Shown here: positions 45,875 to 58,015 of the stretch, piece after piece | How positions within the stretch are numbered: the stretch's first letter is position 1 | Layout of the letters: every line of letters begins with the position of its first letter | Assembly (NCBI GenBank): GCA_029891385.1 | Contig: CM057228.1 | Coordinates: forward strand, 53,965,783-54,029,782 | Direction of reading: 5' to 3' | Source: Erythroxylum novogranatense | Lineage: Eukaryota > Streptophyta > Magnoliopsida > Malpighiales > Erythroxylaceae | Length of the DNA: 64,000 nucleotides | Translations under genes and position numbers: made by a program | The notes under the pieces: generated by a model | Told to the model about the DNA's origin: nothing | The model's database searches: none | Seen by the model: the letters and a program-made list of their open reading frames with translations, nothing else

Positions 45875-48800
45875 ATGTTGGCAATGGAGAAGGATTTTGA
45901 TTCAAAGCTAAGGATTCAAAGCAACAACACTTCTTCTTCTTCTTCTTCCTTCTCCTCCTCTTCTTCAACATCTTCTAATAATGGGAATGTTCTGAGATCT
46001 AAGAGCTTTGCTTTTAGGGCCCCTCAGGAGAATTTCTCCATTCAGGATTTTGAGCTCGGCAAGATCTATGGTGTTGGTTCTTATTCTAAGGTCTTGTCTT
46101 TCAAGTTTCAACGCCTCATTTGCTCTCTTTGAATTGTTGGCTTTCTATTTTTGCTAGTTAGTTTGGTGGGTTTTGTTTCTTTTTTGATGACTGTGATTAC
46201 ATATCGTGTCTGTGATTCTTTTACATACGCGACTGTTGGTAATTGCAGGGTACCAGTTTAAGAAGTTTATATTTCCTTTTAAATTAACTTGCATAAAGTT
46301 AATAATGGCCGTGATATGATTCAATAGAAAATTTGAATTTTTTCTTCGCATGCAGAACACGTAGGAGAACGTATTTCTGTACTGATCATTAAGGAATTAT
46401 AACCATAGGACAGTGTGCTGGCTAGAGTTCAGTGAGAATTTTCTTTAAGGGGGAGGTTGGTTGTATGAGCTTGGCTCTATGCCGTAGTGGTATATAAGGT
46501 GTTTATGCTCTTATATGGTTAATGAAGAATTGATTGTGAAGAGGAAACAAATAGCTGATCTGTAAGGACAATGGAGGCTCCAAATTTTCGGAACATAAGT
46601 AGAATATCCTTCGTGTTGTGTAATGGTCGTGGTGTGCAGATGTTGGTGCTCATATATTCCTTTGTTGTGGTTTATCGACTTTGCGATTATCTTCGCATAT
46701 TACTTCTCTGACAATCATATTAACTAATCAGGTAGTAAGGGCGAAGAAGAAGGATACAGGGAGTGTATTTGCCTTAAAGATCATGGACAAAAAATTCATC
46801 ACCAAAGAAAATAAAACTGCTTATGTGAAATTGGAGCGCATCGTGCTTGATCAGTTGGATCATCCTGGAGTTGTGAAGCTATATTTTACTTTTCAAGATA
46901 CGTTCTCCTTGTGTGGGTTCCTTGAAGCCATGTATCTTGATTTTGCATTCTTCACTGTTATTTGGGGCTTTCACTTGATTTATTCAAGACCAGAAGATGA
47001 GTGTTAACATGTGATGTTCGTTTCTTGTTGATGTGCAGACATGGCACTTGAATCCTGTGAAGGTGGAGAACTTTTTGATCAAATAACTAGAGTAAGTCAA
47101 TTATATCGAAACTTTTTTACTATTCTTTACTTCTTTTATCCTCTCCTTGCTAAGTGGTCTGTGGTGTTAGCTTGTTTGGATATTTTCATATCTCCAGTTT
47201 ATCTGCACATATGCAGAAAGGCCGGTTGTCTGAAGATGAAGCTTGTTTCTATACCGCAGAAGTTGTAGATGCTCTTGAATACATACACAACATGGGATTA
47301 ATTCATCGAGATATCAAGGTAACGGCTAGTACATTTTCACATTGTTTACTCATTTGAAAAAGCACTAAGAATTACTTGTCTGCAGCCAGAAAACTTGCTA
47401 CTTACTGCAGAAGGGCACATCAAAATCGCTGATTTTGGAAGTGTGAAGCCCACGCAGGATTGCCGCATAACTGTTCTCCCAAATGCATCCTCCGGTAGTG
47501 CTTTAATTTCTTTACGTTGAAGTTTTTTGGCTATACCATTGAGTCTTGGGTTTGATATGTTTCCATGTGACACCTTGTCCAGATGATAAGGCTTGCACTT
47601 TTGTGGGGACTGCTGCTTATGTGCCTCCAGAGGTTCTGAACTCTTCTCCAGCTACTTTTGGGTAGGAGACTTCTATCCATAATATGCTGGTCAAGTAACT
47701 CTACATAGCCTTGGAGAGTAAATTAAAATTGTTTTTTTTTTGTTCCTATCAATATCTTGCTTCTATGGAATAACCCTTTTTGCTCTTTTGGCCAATTAAA
47801 CAGAAATGATCTCTGGGCACTTGGCTGCACCTTGTATCAGATGCTTTCTGGAACTTCACCTTTCAAAGATGCAAGTGAATGGCTCATATTCCAAAGAATT
47901 ATAGCCCGCGACATTAAATTTCCTAGTTACTTTTCAGATGAAGCGAGAGATTTAATTGATCGCTTATTGGTAAGAGATAAAAAGTTTAGCAGATTAGGTG
48001 TGAAAAGTTAGCAGTTTATTCTTTTCGATCGATGCTTCCGTGTTGCTAATACTTTTGTGTTATTCTACTCTATTATAGAATAGCTGATGACCTCAAGGAA
48101 TTGCTCCAAGACTTAGGTTAATCAATCTGTGTTTGTTGTCTATGCCTTACTGCATGATGAAAAGGAAGTTGGTGATTTGTAACTTCTATTAGAGTTCACG
48201 GATTTTATGAACCTGTCTGTTTGTTATGCTTTGCAATCTGGGTGTTGGATCTTGTTAACATTTTGATATACATCAGAATTGACATGCAGCTTAGGTAATC
48301 TTATATCTAATGAGCCGCAGGGCTTGGGTTTGCATAAGTTACCAAGCTACCATTTTTTCCGCTTTCCGCATTTTGGAATTCATCATTGCAGTCTCTGATT
48401 TGCTTTATAATCATGATATAGGATACAGATCCCTGTAGAAGACCGGGTGCTGGACCTGATGGTTATCCTTCCCTCAAGATGCATCCTTTCTTTAAGGGCA
48501 TTGATTGGAATAATTTAAGAGCAAGGACCCCTCCAAAGCTTGCGTTGGAGCAAGTGGTATAACTGTCATTGAGCTTGGATATATGTGGAAGGATTAACTT
48601 TTTACCGTTCATTTTTCCCTGTCTAATTATCAGTTAAATCTGCTGATCTCTTGATTTGCCTCTTCAGGCCCATTCTGAAGACGGTGATCATGAAATTGAT
48701 AATGATTCATGGAACCCGTCCCACATTGGGGACTGCTCAGCAATACAAAATGATGGAAATCTTGGAGTCTCACAGTCCACTGAACCATCGGGTCATATAA

Positions 48801-49589
48801 CTAGGCTGGCCTCAATTGACTCCTTTGATTCTAAATGGTACCTTAACATTTGACAATTTATGCTCTAAGTTTGCTCTAAAACTTTTATTTTCATAACTTT
48901 GTTTCTATGTTTTAAAGCCAGAATAATGCCATCAGAATTCTAAAGTAGTGGTTTATATGTTACCTATCCACATGGGCTTATTCATACGTGTATCTGTTGT
49001 CAGGCAACAATTTTTGGATCCAGATGAATCTGTTGTTATGATCTCAATGGTAAAGAAACTGCAGAAATTGACTAACAAGAAGGTGCAACTTATACTCACC
49101 AACAAGCCAAAATTAATTTACGTTGATCCTTCAAAATTAGTCATAAAGGGAAACATAATCTGGTCTGATAATTCCAATGAACTCAGCATCCAAGTTACTA
49201 GTCCGTCTCATTTCAAGATCTATACGGTAGGTCATTTTTGCTCTGCTATTGCATATGAGTTTCCGCATTTTAATTACAAATTGTTTGATTGTTAGACTTA
49301 GAGTTATTTTGAGATTATGTTGTAAATAGAAGTCTACAGTACCAATGTGGAATGCTGTAATGTCTGTATCTTGTTTTCATAATTTTCAAATATAGCTTTT
49401 TTAGCATTGCGTCCTACCATTTTTTAGTACAATATTTTGACCATGGAAGTGCAGCTGTGGATGATTGCTTATATGTAATTCTTTTCCATATCTATACTGG
49501 TTCAGCCAAAGAAGGTGATGTCGTTTGAAGATGCAAAACAGAGAGCATGGCAGTGGAAAAAAGCAATTGAGAGTCTTCAGAACCAGTGA
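45875..49589 (+). CDS. PDK1: 3-phosphoinositide-dependent protein kinase 1 (PDK1)
   Basis: This AGC Ser/Thr kinase activates other AGC kinases by T-loop phosphorylation and binds phospholipids through its PH domain. The exons are 45875-46090, 46732-46912, 47039-47091, 47217-47318, 47386-47494, 47583-47661, 47804-47969, 48422-48556, 48668-48837, 49004-49226 and 49506-49589, giving 505 aa (Arabidopsis PDK1 is about 491). The exon-8 donor could be three bases earlier. A Ser-rich N-terminus precedes the Gly loop (G62, G66, G68). ATP-binding K88, HRDIK at 180-184, DFG at 200-202, T-loop TFVGTAAY from T226 and PPE follow. The PH domain occupies about 380-505 ([22 protein letters not shown]). The start [12 protein letters not shown] matches plant PDK1. 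All catalytic residues are present. Confidence 0.94.
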
Positions 49590-50469
49590 TATGCTGTTTA
49601 TGGTTTTGGCAAAATATTCTTTAATTTCATTATGTCCTATGTGGGGATTCTGGAAATGGTCAACACCCCCAGATTAGACAAGGATTGCCTATATTCTGAA
49701 AGAGATTCAATACACAAATTCAACTTCAAGGTGTAAAGCTGCCCGCTCAGCCCTCCTTCGACCATTATCACTTGCCTAAAACTGAATTTGTAGCGGTCTT
49801 CTGGCTGTTGTGCTTTCGTCCTTTTCCCCTTGTCCTTACACTTCTGTATGAATGCATAATTTTAAGTTCTGGTTGCAGGGTTATAGGCCTATAGGGGGCA
49901 CTTGTTGCACGGCTTGTTTAGTGTGCTCCATCTTACAAGCAATTAATGAGAATTTCTTTCCACCATGTCTATTCTATAATATAATATAAAAATGAAAGTT
50001 CTGTGCTCCTGGAAAACACTGGTTTTGGGAACATTATCCTCTACACTTGCTTTCGACAAACCCTAAATAAATTGTTTGTTAAAAGTACTCTTACCATAGA
50101 CTCACAAATTCAAATAATAAACTGGCATGGAAATTGAAATTCATGATCTTCAAATATAAATTTAGAAATTTAAATTGTAGTATTAGGCCTATCATATTAA
50201 GATACAACTCATTCACTATTTGTAAATATTATATAAGCTCCTTTTTCAACTGAAGTGATAAGGAATTAGTTACAAATTTTATAATGACAAGATGATACAA
50301 ATTTTAAGCATTTATGAAATCTTTTCATTAAAAGTGCAACTTTGTAAATGAACTTAGTGACTTTTTCACTTTCTGCACAATTTCATCAATGATAAAAAGT
50401 ATCCACTAACTTTGATATTTTTAACATTATGTTACTACAATATGCAATACAAAGAGGTCAATAAAATAA
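49590..50469. other. PDK1 3' UTR and intergenic DNA
   Basis: The first ~350 bp probably hold the 3' UTR (less AT-rich, ending near 'aattaatgagaat' at 49941). Beyond that I see nothing but AT-rich DNA. Confidence 0.4.
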
Positions 50470-51145
50470 TTATACTTGTTTTGATGATAACAAAATATAA
50501 TTACTACTATTTTTTGTCTTAAAATAACAATATGAAATTAAGTCAAGAGATACCTTGTGAAGTCACAAAGAAAAGTCCATAAAATTAAAATCCTTTTAAT
50601 AAGACCAAGATCAATGAAGATCTATAAATCCAATTATAAAGTTTTGTATTTCTCTCGGATATTTTAATCCCTTAGAAAATTTTCATGTATAAGCATACCA
50701 TATTTTGAACTTTATGTATATTTCTTTTCAATTGTCGAGATGAATCAAGGTTTTGATTTTAAATAAAATCATTTTGATCTTTAAAATATTCTTTGGGTAA
50801 TATTTTGTGAAATGTTTAACTCAAATTTCTATCAAAAGAAAGAGTTTGATAATTTGACTAACTTGAAAATTTATAAAAGGGCATACTTTTAGGTTTATTG
50901 ATCGATCAATTTAGATTTAGGGAGTGGATGTGGCGAGGGTTACTTGTTAAACTATTATAAAATTAATTTTTATTTTTCTTCCATAGACTCTTTACATTAT
51001 TCTTGCTTGTTTATTAAACTTTACTAAATTGCCACTTCATTTCATTATTTTATTTGAATTTGATCAATTTTAATTCTTAAGTTGCAAAAGCATTTAAATT
51101 CATCAACACTAATTCACCCTTCTTTTATGTGCCATTACGGACTAA
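50470..51145 (+). mobile_element. Possible old Copia LTR remnant
   Basis: It opens with 'ttgttttgatgataacaaa' and closes with 'aattcacccttcttttatgtg', two phrases typical of plant Copia LTR ends. The Copia LTRs in this window carry the related 'caattcaaccccccc' on the opposite strand. There are no confirmed TG..CA ends or target duplication. It may belong to the remnant at 52020-53626 or be separate. Confidence 0.35.
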
Positions 51146-52019
51146 TAATCATCATTTAATAACTTAATATCACATAAACAAGAACTTATTAGTTAAAAGT
51201 TTGTCTAAGTATTAAGTCTTTGCTTATATATAATATTAGGGAAATTTTAGTCATAAGTCTATCATTTAAGTTATTATAGAGTTGGCACTTATAGTTTAAA
51301 TTTGAAGTAAGAAAAAACCTTTTATGAATATTTTTAGAATTGAAGTGCCCCTTTCTTTTGTCTTTTATTAAGCTCATTTATGATGATAATTCATATAATA
51401 TTGTTCAACTCCCAAACAATATTTCATAGAACTAGAAACTTTCGCAAAAGACCATATCAACCCATCAAACAATGTCTGATCTCCATGTTAAATTGGAGAA
51501 TTCTAGAAATAACAGTGATTTTGTCCTAATTAGTATAGAGTGATAATATATTACTTTTTGGATACTATAATTTTTTAATAGTTAATTGCCATGTGGAATA
51601 TCGTTTTGAATAAACAAAATTGTATAGATTTTCACTATTAATAATTTGATGTAAGACTAACAAAGGAATTTTACTAAAAATTACTACTATGAGATTCTTG
51701 TGTTTTAATTTTATACCAAAAGGAATTCATTTGCAATAACCTAAACTAGAAATATGTACGACTTAATATAATTTTAATTAAAAGTTGAAAAGATTTGATT
51801 TGCTTAATTCATGCATTATGGAGTTACAATAAAGTTGTAAAATCTTTTAAAATTTATTCCTTTTGGTAACATTAGAAATATTCTAATATAAATTTATGAA
51901 CATTTTGATATTAATTACAAAATTACAAATAAATAGTATAGTACCACATTTTAAAGGAACACTGGATATAATCTAAAGGTTTGAATGAATATAATTGAAG
52001 GTTTCCTTCAGTCCTATGA
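51146..52019. other. AT-rich intergenic DNA
   Basis: No gene or clear repeat is seen. Confidence 0.4.
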
Positions 52020-53384
52020 GTTGTTGTGATAAAGGTGACTTGCTTTCGCTCCCTAAAAACACAACAAACTCCATCTTTCCAATGCTTTATTTGCACAACA
52101 AACCTCTTTTACTAAATAAAGTCATAACTTTTTCACTTATATGACCCAACCTTATACACCAAAATTTAGAGACTTAATTATTAGAACATAATAAACTTAT
52201 GACAGTAACACCTATAATTATGAATCTTTTTAATAAGCACAATTTTCCAATTTTTTGACTTCCATCATAACTCGAGCAATTTTGATAACCTTTACAAATC
52301 CACCTTTAGCTAAATACATGCATTCATTAGCTTTGAGGGTGCCTAAAGAGATGAGATTCTTTTTCAAGTTTGAAACATGACAAATATTAGTCAATGTTCT
52401 CACAACGTCATCATGCACATACATAAGATTCAGATGTTATGAGGCAATCGTGATTGGGACATATATGAAAGTAACAAATAAAATATATAGTCCATTCATC
52501 TTTAGATCTATAATTGACATCAATAATGGCTAAAAGCAGATCTATATTAGACACATTTTTTGTAACATTGGCCTTAGAAAAATTTCCTTTTTTGTCATCT
52601 TCTTATTGCTTTTTCTTTAACTTAAAACACTTACCTTAATATGCCCTTTTTTATAGTTGTACTTCAAATTCTTATATTTAGACTTTGACTTAGACCTTGC
52701 TTTACTACTGTCTAAATTCTTCTTCTTTGCCTTTCCTCTCATAATTGATCCTTCTATTAGATTGTCACTTTTGCTACTACTAAACTCATCATTGTCAATG
52801 AAATCTTTAAATAAGTGTGCAAATTTAAAATTTACCAGAGTTAGAATCATCTTGATATAAAGTAATGTTTTTCTAAGGTGTGAGTAAGGGAAAATAAGGA
52901 ACACAATAACCTATAGTTTGATCTCCATCTTCAATTTCATATTTTCCTAATCCAAAATAATAAGTGTAAGACTATTAATGTGAGATTTAATAAAAGTACC
53001 TTCTTTTGTTTGTAGGCTACAAAATTGAAACTTTTTATGAAACTTAGAAGTGAGGCATCTCTCCATGTACAATGAATTTAGTTTGGCCCACAAGGAAGCA
53101 AAAGCCTTCTTTTTGATGATCTCGTTTAAGACTTAATTGAATAAACATAACCAAATGAATGACACATCCTTCTCATCAAGATCATTATATATATATATAT
53201 ATATATATTCATAAACATCAACATAGTTTTCTTCTTCAGTAGAACTTTTATGGTACCCATGCTAGATTAACATATCAGAGTTCTTGATTGTATAAGGCAA
53301 AGTTAGAACTACGATCAATTTTTTGATCTCAAATTTAGTTTTCATTATAAACTAGCTATTAGAGTCCCAACTTTAATACCAGTT
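52020..53384 (-). pseudogene. Old Copia gag/pre-integrase remnant
   Basis: On the minus strand from 53384 there is a decayed PBS (TGGTATTAAAG, 53371-53381). Gag pieces follow ('LWAKLNSLYMERCLTSKFHK' around 53030-53100), then a Lys/Ser-rich stretch with a broken zinc knuckle (YNYKKGHIK near 52640). The pre-integrase segment is VRTLTNICHVSNLKKNLISL (52230-52424). Stops and frameshifts are throughout, and RT and integrase core are absent. The motifs fit the Tork/TNT1-type Copia group more than the Sirevirus-like element. Confidence 0.7.
53187..53209. repeat. (AT)n microsatellite
   Basis: An AT dinucleotide run lies inside the decayed Copia gag. Confidence 0.8.
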
Positions 53385-53626
53385 TGTCATATCTTATGAT
53401 GATTAAAATATTTGTAGCAAGGAATAATGAAAAAAGGAAAGAGATTAAGAAATAATAAGGTAAGCAAAGAAAAATTAAAATATAATATTTTATGTGATTC
53501 AGTTTCAAGCTTATGTTCATAACAAAAAGAAACAAAATTTCATTAAAAAATATAATAATTACAAGAAGTAATATCACTCATCCCAAATCTAAATACATGA
53601 AAAATTACAACTATCAATACATTCAC
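53385..53626 (-). mobile_element. LTR of the old Copia remnant, interrupted by solo LTR C
   Basis: TGTCATATCTTATG begins three bases outside the PBS at 53371-53381, as an LTR terminus should. The LTR is cut at 53626 by solo LTR C and should resume at 57457. Its outer end there is not clear. Confidence 0.55.
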
Positions 53627-54054
53627 TGTAACGCCCCCTCATCACAGAGTACGCATCGGGATACTCGGAGGTCATTTCGATACATATCCTATGATAAGAG
53701 CACGCTACGTTCATTCACTACAGTCACTTCCTATGGCATCATAACATTCATTACTCATTAAGCATTATATGAAAATCACAATATTGTTAAAACTTCCTTT
53801 TTCCTCATTTCATTTCTCAAGAAAAAAGGTTACAGCGTCTTTCAATTTTTAATATAATGTCCATCCACAAAATCTATTACAAAAGCACTACAAGGATGAG
53901 GAAATTATGAAAAATCTAACTATGCCATCCAAAAAGCCCAGTTGACCGACCTTTGCGCCATGACTTCACTTTAAACACACTCTACACGATAGTGGAGCCA
54001 CTCAGATGCTAAAGTCGCCTATCGGTCCTGAAAAGACAACATTGCAATTTTGAT

Positions 54055-54093
54055 GAGTTTTGCGAACTCAGCGAGAAACCATTATCGATGGTT
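54055..54093. other. Twin hairpins in LTR C
   Basis: GAGTTTTGCGAACTC (54055-54069) and AACCATTATCGATGGTT (54077-54093) have the same placement as in LTRs A and B. Loop bases differ while stems hold. Confidence 0.7.
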
Positions 54094-54275
54094 TACCCAA
54101 TTCATGCAGCACTCAAGCAAATTGCATAATATTGCACACTAATACATTCAGAAGTACCACATGAGGATATTTAAGTAAATCACAAATGAATAAGGCATTT
54201 TGGCCTATCACTCATTCACAATATTCAATCAATTATGTATTCATTGCATATGACATGTTCCCATTTTAGTTCGGT

Positions 54276-54404
54276 GTTGTGACCGTGCGCCTGTACTGTC
54301 CCAATCAGGGCACATTAAGCGGTGAGCCTGTGGCTCTGAATCAGTGTGGGCTCAAGGCCCAATACGGTGAGCTTTTAGCTCTCGGTGGCTACTCCGGTCA
54401 CAAC
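54276..54404. other. Bracketed hairpin array in LTR C
   Basis: GTTGTGACCG (54276-54285) pairs perfectly with CGGTCACAAC (54395-54404). Inside are GAGCCTGTGGCTC (54324-54336), GGGCTCAAGGCCC (54348-54360) and GAGCTTTTAGCTC (54369-54381). The enclosed spacers are unlike those of LTR B, although the outer stem is identical. Confidence 0.75.
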
Positions 54405-55497
54405 TGTTTTTATCTGTGCATGCATTCATGTATGAAATGCATATGTCCCAATTAAATAGTATACGTATCGCAATCAGTAAACATGTCACATTAAAACAAG
54501 TAAATGCACAGAGTGCACAGATTCACAACTAGATCACACTTCTATGTCATAACTCCAATATATCGGACCTTCTGTCCGGAATCCACAACATACACAAACA
54601 CAAAACCCGCCATTATCCACCACAGTAAACAATAATAATTGAGAAACCTATCTAGGTTACTCACCAACTGCTCCCAAAGCTAGTGCCTGAAAGGTCCAGT
54701 AACGTCTGTGGGTTGACGTTCCAGTCGCTCCTCTATAACCAAATAACACACATATATATATCACAATTTGCACAAGTATCGATGTTTAATAATGCACATG
54801 AAGGGAAGGAAAGATGTACAATACATGCATGACAATTCCGGGTATCATTCAATCAGTTTCTTTGTAAAGCCATTCTCAAAACAAAACTCATCTTTTTCTA
54901 AATCACACTTTCGGGTCTATGATTCGTACTAACATTGGCAAGTGAAGATAACATAATTTGATCACACTCTCTTATAGAAAAATGTTCCTTTAAATCAAAA
55001 TTCCACTTCTTCATATGATTTGTAGCCCTATTTCTCTAGTTTACTTTAAAAGAAGAATCATCTCATTTGGAATCCTATAAGTCCAAATGTGGTCAAAAAA
55101 ATTGAACTATGCGCAGTAAAACTATCCCCGTTGACATTGTTCTAATAGACTCTCACACTTACTTCTGATCAATCTCTTTCAATTGGACTCCAATTAATAC
55201 AATGTTTTTTGGAGATAAAGGCAATTGTGTTAGGAATCTATTGTCAAAAGAATCAAGTCATTTGGAGCTCTATAGAAGGAGTTATGGTCAAAAGAAGCAA
55301 CCAAGTTTATGATTGATTTCCATTTGAACCTAGTTTGGCGCGAATTCCATAACTCTTGCTAGAAAACTCAGATTCCTTTCGTTTTTATGTCATTGGAAAG
55401 AAGACATCTAGATCTACAACTCTTATTAGAGGCCTCAAAGCGAGATTAGGCCTCTAAAATAGTCAAAAATCACGATTTCTTAAGTTGTCTCGTGAAT

Positions 55498-55690
55498 GTC
55501 CGTTAAACGGACCTGCATATCCGCTTAACGAACATGAATCGACAAAACAGCCCCATTTCACCCGAGAAGGTCCGTTAAACGGACTTCCATGTCCATTTAA
55601 CGGACACACACTGTCCCAAGGGTGTTTTTACACCCGAAAAGGTCCGTTAAACGGACTCCCATGTCCGTTTCCCATGTCCGTTTAACGGAC
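55498..55690. repeat. 72-bp tandem repeat built on a 15-nt palindrome in LTR C
   Basis: GTCCGTTAAACGGAC occurs at 55498, 55570 and 55642, exactly 72 bp apart. In each unit a related half-palindrome of the type 'ccatgtcc.tttaacggac' follows. The third unit carries an extra local duplication of 'catgtccgttt'. The period is a multiple of three, so one frame stays open with a 24-residue repeat. Nothing else supports coding. Confidence 0.85.
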
Positions 55691-57456
55691 ACACAACCCA
55701 CAAACCTCTTTCAAAGCCTCTTCCATGGTTCCTACCTTCATTCTTTCATCATATAAATCTACACCCTTCTCCAATTCATCTCTTTTAACATCAAACCACT
55801 TCATAACAACAAATAACAAACATCAATTTAATTTCATTAACTCCTCAATTCTCAGCTCATTTCATCCATTAATCTCAACATCATCTATTTTTCCCAATTT
55901 TCCATTCTCTTTTCCTTTCATACCGTAATTCTACATTCTAAACACTTCAAGCTCAACCATCATTCATTCAAAATGACAAAAACCATTCATACACAAGTCA
56001 TATCACTCATTTCGTCAAAACACTCAAATTGAAACACAATCATACACTTTTATTCACAATAATCTCAACATTCAATTTCCTTCCTTCATGACAACATTTA
56101 AAACCCTTCAAGATCAAAATCACAACAATATCTTCATAAGAGTTATAACCAAATTTCCTCTAATTTCATTTTAAGTTAAACCTCAACTCAATTTGCCAAC
56201 TATAGACACAATTATGACTAGCATACTCAAAAATCAAACTATTGCAAAAATTTCAAATTTTCACTTCAATTATTCAATCTTAACATTCAACTCATCTAAA
56301 CTATCTTATCCCTAGACTAATACTTCCATTCCTTTTTCCAGAAGTCACTACTCAATTCAAGTCAAGCAACCATTCACAAACAATTCATGAGCCATAATTT
56401 AACACAATAAAAACAATGCATACTCAAATGTATACTCATCCAATCCCTTCTTCAACAAATCATCCAAAGTTCTAACTCTCTCTATAAATTTCCATAAATT
56501 AGGCTCCACATACACACTCAAAACACAACGTGCACAACTATTAGCATCAAATTAAAACACATACACAAGCCTTTCACAATCATCTAACTTCACTTATACC
56601 ATATCTATGACATGAGACATGAAACTTACTTGATCAAGCCACTGAATCTTCAAATTCTTCAAGGGAATTACCAAGACCTAGTTTCAACCATCACCATCGA
56701 TCATCATCATCCAACGGAAAGGGTTGGTCTTTATGAAGAGTAAGAAGAAGAGAGAAAGGTGAAAGAACAAGGAAGAGATGGAAACTAGGCTTCAAGTTGA
56801 AGAAAATCACAACACATGAACAAGAGGGAGAGAAAACCACGAAGAAGAGAAGAGAATCACCAAAACAAGACTCCAAATAACATGTGAAGAGAGGGTGTCG
56901 TGAGTGGCAAGAAGGGTGGGTTCAATTCAATGTATACTTAGGTTAATTACAATCAATACATGGCTATGCTAATGCCATGTGTCAAGCTCCCAACAACCCT
57001 TCTCCATTAATCAATTTCAAGCCTAATTTCCCATAAATTTCACTTGTTAAAATTCCTATAACCATATGTCCAAAATTCAATACCATAGACAATAAATTCT
57101 ACTACTAGTTATCAGTTGGTCTGCCCCTCGGCATTTTTCCTAGTCCGGGATTTATCGCCGAAAAATTTCAGAAAAATTCCTAAAATTCTCCAAAATTATA
57201 AGATCAATAATGTCACTCTCCAAATAAATTTTCAAAATCAATAACCCACAATTCTCAACCCATTCACAAGTAGAACCAAATATACCGGGAATGTCAATGA
57301 ATGCATGTACAAAAATTTCATGTGCAATAAATTCAATTTTCACAATACAAGTATGTCACAAAATGCATGAACATGCAATTGCATTATTAAGCTTTCACTA
57401 AACACCCATATTTTCCTATTTTACCCTTCCCGCTGGTACCGGGATGTTACATTCAC

Positions 57457-58015
57457 CAATATAATTAACAAAAATACACTTAACTCAAATAATATTATAT
57501 AGGGTTAGTTATTAAAAAAATCTCAAACTTTTGTTAATTTTTCAATTATAGCATGAACTTTAAAAAGTAGCAATTAAATATCCAGACTTTCAATTTTTTT
57601 AATTCTAGCTAGACGTTAATGCCTCTGTTATCTTTACCAACGTGGCACTGTCATGTGTCCAGGGATCCTAATTAATCAAATACGTCTATAGTAGATAAGA
57701 TTCAAAAGCCTGGTTAGTTAAATGATGTCATTTCAACAAGAGTAAATCCTATCTTTCGATCCCTCCTTCGTCCCTCTTCTCAGATGGATGAAATCCCTTT
57801 TGTCCTCCTCCCAGATGCATGAAATCCCTAAGTATTTTAACATTCTTTCATCCTTCCTCCTAGATGCAAGAAATCCCTAAATCTTTCGACAATCTTTGCC
57901 CTTTCTTCTACTTCTCTCCACCGACCGATTGCCATATTTACCGCCTCCTATAAAGAATCAGTGAGCTAACACCTTATCTCAATTCGCACTTAATTTACAA
58001 CCTCTTTATTTTTAG
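57457..58015. other. Old Copia LTR tail and intergenic DNA
   Basis: 57457 to about 57500 continues the Copia LTR interrupted at 53626. 57500-57700 is unassigned. 57770-57880 contains three imperfect copies of 'cagatg.atgaaatccct', each followed by a CT-rich spacer. No gene is supported. Confidence 0.4.

Larger units (their letters stand above)
53627..57451 (-). mobile_element. Solo LTR C, 3825 bp (TSD TTCAC)
   Basis: It begins TGTAACGCCCCCTCATC, ends GGGATGTTACA and has perfect TTCAC duplications (53622-53626 and 57452-57456). It shares the ordered landmarks of LTRs A and B: twin hairpins, bracketed hairpin array, CGGACCTTCTGTCCG hairpin (54564) and 'gagaaacctatctaggttac'. There is no coding sequence. 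The frame at 55485-55685 is a tandem-repeat artefact. Orientation is inferred from LTR A. It is nested in an older Copia LTR. Confidence 0.88.

Noticed and set aside
55485..55685. Open frame with a 24-residue repeat (PLNGLPCPF type)
   Set aside because: The 72-bp palindromic tandem repeat of solo LTR C is a multiple of three and keeps one frame open. No homology or gene context.
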